Below, in pieces: positions 5,341 through 8,549 of a stretch of 8,549 nucleotides of DNA; position 1 is the first letter of the stretch; every line of letters begins with the position of its first letter. The DNA is taken from positions 1 to 8,549 of the forward strand of contig CAKUKP010000095.1 of NCBI GenBank assembly GCA_934663625.1, read 5' to 3'. The stretch comes from an uncultured Clostridia bacterium. Its GTDB lineage: Bacteria > Bacillota > Clostridia > Christensenellales > Aristaeellaceae. A program made the position numbers and the translations under genes. The notes under the pieces were generated by a model. It was not told the DNA's origin. It ran no database searches and saw only the letters and a list, made by a program, of their open reading frames with translations.

Positions 5341-6252
5341 ATGGCGCTTACGCTTTCGGTAGATCAGGTGGATGAAACCGGCCGCGAAATACTGACCTAC
5401 GGCACGCCCGATTTTCCCATCGCTTTTTTCGATGATGATCTTACAAAGGTGTGCTCTTCTACCCACTGGCATGATGAATTGGAAATTGTAATCATCACAA
5501 AGGGGATCGTGCATATGCGGATCGCCGGAAACAGCTTTGCCATGACCGCCGGCGAGGGATATTTTGCAAACAGCGGCGTGGTGCATTCGGCGGATCTGAA
5601 AACGAAAGCCGGTCATCAGCACGCGATCGTTTTCAGCCCCAAAATGATTTCACGGGCGGAAGATTTAATCTGGCAAACCTGCGTCGCGCCCATCCTCGGA
5701 AATTCGCGTCTGCCGTATATTCGGCTGTCCCCTTCCGTACCGTGGCAAAAGGAATGTCTAAACCTTGTCGAAACAGCTTGGAATTTTGGTGCCTACGATA
5801 AAGAAAATTACCCGATCCAGGTTCGATACTGCCTGAGCCAGGCATTTTCCCAAATCGCCGCCAACGCGGCTATTCTCGAAAGCGAACCGCGCTATACGGG
5901 CAAATATCGGCGGGACGAGCTGCGCATCAAAAAGGCGCTTCTGTTCATCGAACAGAATTATGCCGAGGATATCACCATTGATGATATCGCTCAAAGCGCG
6001 GGAATCAGCGTAAGCACCTGTCTGCGCCTGTTCAGCACCGTGCTGGATACAACGCCCGTGCAGTATTTAATTCGCCACCGGCTTCAGAAGGCCGCGGACG
6101 AATTGCGGCGCGCAGGCGGCAAAACCATCGCTGAAATCGCCTACGCCTGCGGCTTTTCAGACGCAAGCTACTTCAATAGATGTTTCCGAAAAGCTTACGC
6201 CATGACGCCGAGCCAATATATGACATGTCGCGGCAGCAGCGATGCACAATAA
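5341..6252 (+). CDS. AraC/XylS-family transcriptional regulator with N-terminal cupin
   Basis: A 303-residue DNA-binding regulator. The N-terminal half is a ligand-sensing cupin: STHWHDELEIVIITKG (40-55) with H42, H44 and E46, followed by IAGNSFAMTAGEGYFANSGVVHS (61-83), the usual sequence of a beta barrel. Residues about 190-295 form the paired helix-turn-helix domain: ITIDDIAQSAGISVSTCLRLFSTVL (211-235) as HTH1, and KTIAEIAYACGFSDASYFNRCFRKAYAMTPSQY (261-293) as HTH2, which contains the AraC signature GFSDxSYFxRxFRKxxGxTPxxY (with A in place of G at residue 287). Transcribed divergently from the MFS gene, it probably controls that gene and perhaps itself. The ligand is unknown. It ends 40 bp from the convergent VanZ-like gene with no clear terminator in between. 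Confidence 0.92.
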   Translation: MALTLSVDQVDETGREILTYGTPDFPIAFFDDDLTKVCSSTHWHDELEIVIITKGIVHMRIAGNSFAMTAGEGYFANSGVVHSADLKTKAGHQHAIVFSPKMISRAEDLIWQTCVAPILGNSRLPYIRLSPSVPWQKECLNLVETAWNFGAYDKENYPIQVRYCLSQAFSQIAANAAILESEPRYTGKYRRDELRIKKALLFIEQNYAEDITIDDIAQSAGISVSTCLRLFSTVLDTTPVQYLIRHRLQKAADELRRAGGKTIAEIAYACGFSDASYFNRCFRKAYAMTPSQYMTCRGSSDAQ

Positions 6253-6292
6253 ACCATGCTGTTTGGCTAAGCAATGCGCTCTTTCCAGAACA

Positions 6293-6823
6293 CTAGGCAC
6301 GTTTTTTCAATTGCTTCCGCCGCATCCATACTCCAATCGCTGCTCCCAGCGTATTATGGATCACATCGTCCGTTTCGCACCAGCCCATTTTGAACAGGTA
6401 CTGCGTCGCTTCGGTTGCTGCGGAGCAAAGCAATCCAATCAGGATCACCTGCCACGCCTTCAATTTCGGAAACAGGCGCGGCAGCAGGTATCCCAACGGA
6501 ACATATAACAATATGTTCAGAATAATGCCGTCCAGCGCCGTCGTCCCCTTTAGGAACATCGCCGCAAAGCCCGCCGCTTCCTCCGCCTCGGCCGGAACAG
6601 CCCCGCCCATGCGCGCGTAGGACTGAAACGGCAGCAGCGTAAGCTTCGTTTCCGTGCCCGGCGTGCGCGAAAGCAGTGTGAAATACAGGTTGCCCAGCAC
6701 ATATATCGTAAAAACAAACCAGAGAAAGAACATATAGCCGCGCCGCCCGAACCTCTTTTTCGCCCATTCAAGGACAAAAAACGCGCCCACAACAATCAGC
6801 AGAATAATTCCAATTTGAAGCAT
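6293..6823 (-). CDS. VanZ-like membrane protein
   Basis: A 176-residue membrane protein of the VanZ family; VanZ itself gives low-level teicoplanin resistance by an unresolved mechanism, and most chromosomal members have no assigned job. Predicted membrane segments at about 2-20, 31-52, 98-117, 123-144 and 155-168. Family marks: LNILLYVPLGYLLP (102-115), SAATEATQYLF (134-144) with the conserved E138 and Q141, and TDDVIHNTLGAAIG (151-164). Soluble loop 53-97 includes LLPF, as usual for VanZ. The start chosen is the ATG at 6823, 20 bp after the upstream gene; a longer frame back to 6946 would overlap the upstream gene by 100 bp and add a non-membrane stretch. Only a weak GGGAA precedes the ATG, so translation may be coupled to the upstream gene. 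Confidence 0.85.
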   Translation of the reverse strand: MLQIGIILLIVVGAFFVLEWAKKRFGRRGYMFFLWFVFTIYVLGNLYFTLLSRTPGTETKLTLLPFQSYARMGGAVPAEAEEAAGFAAMFLKGTTALDGIILNILLYVPLGYLLPRLFPKLKAWQVILIGLLCSAATEATQYLFKMGWCETDDVIHNTLGAAIGVWMRRKQLKKRA

Positions 6824-6843
6824 AATTGATTCCCAAATAATTC

Positions 6844-8127
6844 TCAGAGCATATTCAGCTTTCGGAACATGTCTATGCGCTTCTGTGATTCTCGATTGAT
6901 CTCGCTGGATTCCGACCGGATATCGCGTTTGAGCACCCCGGAGCAAATCTTTTTAACCGGGAAAGACAGCATCTGGTACACAAATAAAAACGGCGTCAGC
7001 GCAATGTATTTGCCCGCGCGCGGATACAGCTCTATCAGCATCTTTCGATTCGGAAACATATGTATCGCCGCGCTGCGCATTTTTAAACGAAGCATGTACA
7101 TGCGATACCCCATCGCGCTTTTGCTTTTCAGCATCACCTGACGGTTATACTCCATGCCGCTGATATAGCGCGCATCCATTTCCTTTACGCCCATATAGCC
7201 GCCCTGCAGAAGATCATCGAGAACCAACGAAATATCCTCCGGCGCTTCTGCGGCGCATCCCGAAAAATCCGCCGCCTGAAAACCTCCGTACAGGATCATC
7301 GTCCAAAGCACGCAATTGACTAACTGCGCATAACGCAGCCGGTTCATGGTATCCCAGAAGCGCGCGGCATCGATTTTTGCTTTGTTGCGCGAAAAGAGCA
7401 GGGCGACGTCCAACATCATTCGCAGCGTCAGCCCACCGAAAATAAAATGCTTTACCATGTGCAGCGCAACGAAGATCAAATGATCGGTATCGCCCAGCGC
7501 GGTATAGCTGCCGTCCGGCGTTTCAATCGTGATCGGATCTTCGTGAATCAGCGCCGCCGTATCCATGCCCTGGAACCAGATATTGCGAATCAATTCATCA
7601 TAGGGCGCGACATGAAGTTCGATTTCCCCATACTTTTTATGCTGACAAACCGCGTGCTGGCTGGTCACCACGCGCGGCGTAATTCGAAATCCCTGCGCTT
7701 CTAAGAAGCGCAGCGCCGCTTTTTCCTGCCGGATATCAATCAGCAAATCCGTATCCACCGAACCGCGGCTCTCCGGACAGGCGTAATTCTCCGCCGCGGC
7801 ATAGCCCTTTAAGACTTTTGTTTCAATCCCCGCGTCCTTCAGTTCGCCGATTAAATGCACAACGCGCTGCCGTCTAAGCAGATTTTTCGAACATTCCACC
7901 CGCAGCGCGTTCATCAGGTATTCGCGCAGCGCCTCCGGGCATTCCAACTCCGGCGAACGCTGCACCGCCAACGCGATCAGCGAAACAACGCCCTGCTCCA
8001 TCGCAAGCGGCATAATCGATTGCCAATCCATCTCTCGTTCAGCAAGCGCTTCCCCCCGCGCCCCCGCCGCGGCAAGGCGGATCAGCGATTGCAATGTATT
8101 CAATTCTGTCGTTCCGGATTCAGACAT
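6844..8127 (-). CDS. Uncharacterised nucleotidyltransferase-family protein (PF14907-like), full length
   Basis: A 427-residue soluble protein of the family annotated as uncharacterised nucleotidyltransferases. The core has KVLKGYAAAENYACPESRGSVDTDLLI (104-130): the LKG turn, then the RGSxDxDLL block, whose D125 and D127 stand where the pol-beta-like fold places its metal-binding aspartates. After it come EIELHVAP (168-175), and a helical region with DTDHLIFVALHMVKHFI (~214-230). The N-terminal ~90 residues are helical. The last ~110 residues contain EYNRQ, MFPNRKMLIELYP and KRIDMFRKLNML, all repeated in the upstream neighbour. No signal peptide; the segment TPFLFVYQML is only weakly hydrophobic. 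Start ATG at 8127 lies six bases after the upstream stop, with only a weak GGAA ahead, so coupled translation is likely. The substrate is unknown; such genes often occur in surface polysaccharide or peptide-modification clusters (general knowledge, not shown here). Confidence 0.8.
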   Translation of the reverse strand: MSESGTTELNTLQSLIRLAAAGARGEALAEREMDWQSIMPLAMEQGVVSLIALAVQRSPELECPEALREYLMNALRVECSKNLLRRQRVVHLIGELKDAGIETKVLKGYAAAENYACPESRGSVDTDLLIDIRQEKAALRFLEAQGFRITPRVVTSQHAVCQHKKYGEIELHVAPYDELIRNIWFQGMDTAALIHEDPITIETPDGSYTALGDTDHLIFVALHMVKHFIFGGLTLRMMLDVALLFSRNKAKIDAARFWDTMNRLRYAQLVNCVLWTMILYGGFQAADFSGCAAEAPEDISLVLDDLLQGGYMGVKEMDARYISGMEYNRQVMLKSKSAMGYRMYMLRLKMRSAAIHMFPNRKMLIELYPRAGKYIALTPFLFVYQMLSFPVKKICSGVLKRDIRSESSEINRESQKRIDMFRKLNML

Positions 8128-8133
8128 TTTCTT

Positions 8134-8549
8134 TTATTCCAACATTCCAAGCATTTTGAACATTTCCACGCGCTTCTGTCCCAGATCCGCGATCCCCTTT
8201 GCATCGGTAACCAGATATGTGGTCAGCGCCCCGCTCTTCACAGCGCAGCCGCCCAGAAACACAAGCCGGTGCAGCCAGACGAACGGAATCCAAAATGCGT
8301 TCTTTTTCACGCGCGGATATTGTTCTTCCAGCTTTTTTCGGGATGGAAACAGCGCATTGATATACATGCCCATCTTCCACCAGATCATGTATCGCCAATA
8401 ATATGCTTTGCCGCCGTTTTCAATCAGGCGCTGTCGGTTGTATTCGTACCAGCCTTCCTCCCGAGCTTTCTCGTCTATTTTGCCCAGCCAGCCGCCGTTT
8501 TCCAGATCGTCCAAGATCATACCCACCTGCTTCGGACAAGCCTCGCACA
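8134..8549 (-). CDS. Second nucleotidyltransferase-family paralog, C-terminal end only (cut by window)
   Basis: The frame is open to the window edge and ends at 8134-8136. About 137 residues are visible, starting CEACPKQVGMILDDLENGGWLG. They align over their length with the end of the downstream gene: ILDDLxxGG / VLDDLLQGG, EYNRQ in both, LFPSRKKLEEQYPR against MFPNRKMLIELYPR, and the terminal QKRVEMFKMLGMLE against QKRIDMFRKLNML. The catalytic region lies outside the window, so the assignment rests on this paralogy. A GTG at 8524-8526 is not taken as a start because homology continues upstream of it. Probably a duplication, with both genes on one transcript. Confidence 0.75.
   Translation of the reverse strand, partial: CEACPKQVGMILDDLENGGWLGKIDEKAREEGWYEYNRQRLIENGGKAYYWRYMIWWKMGMYINALFPSRKKLEEQYPRVKKNAFWIPFVWLHRLVFLGGCAVKSGALTTYLVTDAKGIADLGQKRVEMFKMLGMLE

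Noticed and set aside
6253..6292. Terminator between the convergent regulator and VanZ-like genes
   Set aside because: No convincing inverted repeat could be found in the 40 bp.

Overview
The window looks like chromosomal DNA of a moderately GC-rich, low-cell-complexity Gram-positive anaerobe, most likely a gut Clostridia-type Bacillota. The reasons are the strong AGGAGG ribosome binding sites, sigma-A-type promoters, a VanZ-like protein, Clostridia-style nucleotidyltransferase-fold paralogs and an AraC/MFS/amidohydrolase carbon-scavenging layout. This placement is inference from style; no rRNA, tRNA or marker gene is present. I see no CRISPR array, IS transposase or phage gene.

Layout: (A) 1-1972, + strand: the 3' end of a sugar operon encoding an FGGY-family carbohydrate kinase (5' end outside the window), a single-domain SIS sugar-phosphate isomerase of the KdsD/KpsF type without CBS domains, and a 207-residue YjbQ/UPF0047-family protein. 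It ends at a strong 14-bp stem-loop, and a second stem-loop separates it from the convergent gene. (B) 2133-5205, - strand: an N-acyl-D-amino-acid deacylase-type amidohydrolase and, upstream of it, an MFS transporter. Between them lie 313 bp without a gene, which hold a highly structured 243-bp element bounded by two identical 21-nt hairpin repeats. (C) 5206-5340: a compact divergent control region with overlapping promoters for the MFS gene and for an AraC-family regulator (5341-6252, + strand), plus a 9-bp inverted repeat placed where it could act on both. (D) 6293-8549, - strand: a VanZ-like membrane protein preceded by two tandem paralogs of the uncharacterised nucleotidyltransferase family (PF14907-like); the first paralog is cut by the window end.

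How the genes may work together: in A the kinase and isomerase probably phosphorylate and isomerise a pentose or pentitol-like substrate; the YjbQ-family partner has no obvious role in that route. In B/C the AraC protein probably senses a small molecule and controls uptake by the MFS protein, with the deacylase processing an N-acylated (D-)amino acid-like compound, but the deacylase also has its own promoter. In D the three genes are close enough to be one transcript, and their job is unknown.

The most unusual item is the 243-bp element (3791-4033). It has nested inverted repeats of 15, 11 and 11 bp, and its end repeat supplies a good -35 hexamer to the deacylase promoter. It resembles a mobile non-autonomous or structured-RNA repeat, but a genome search is needed to say whether it is dispersed.
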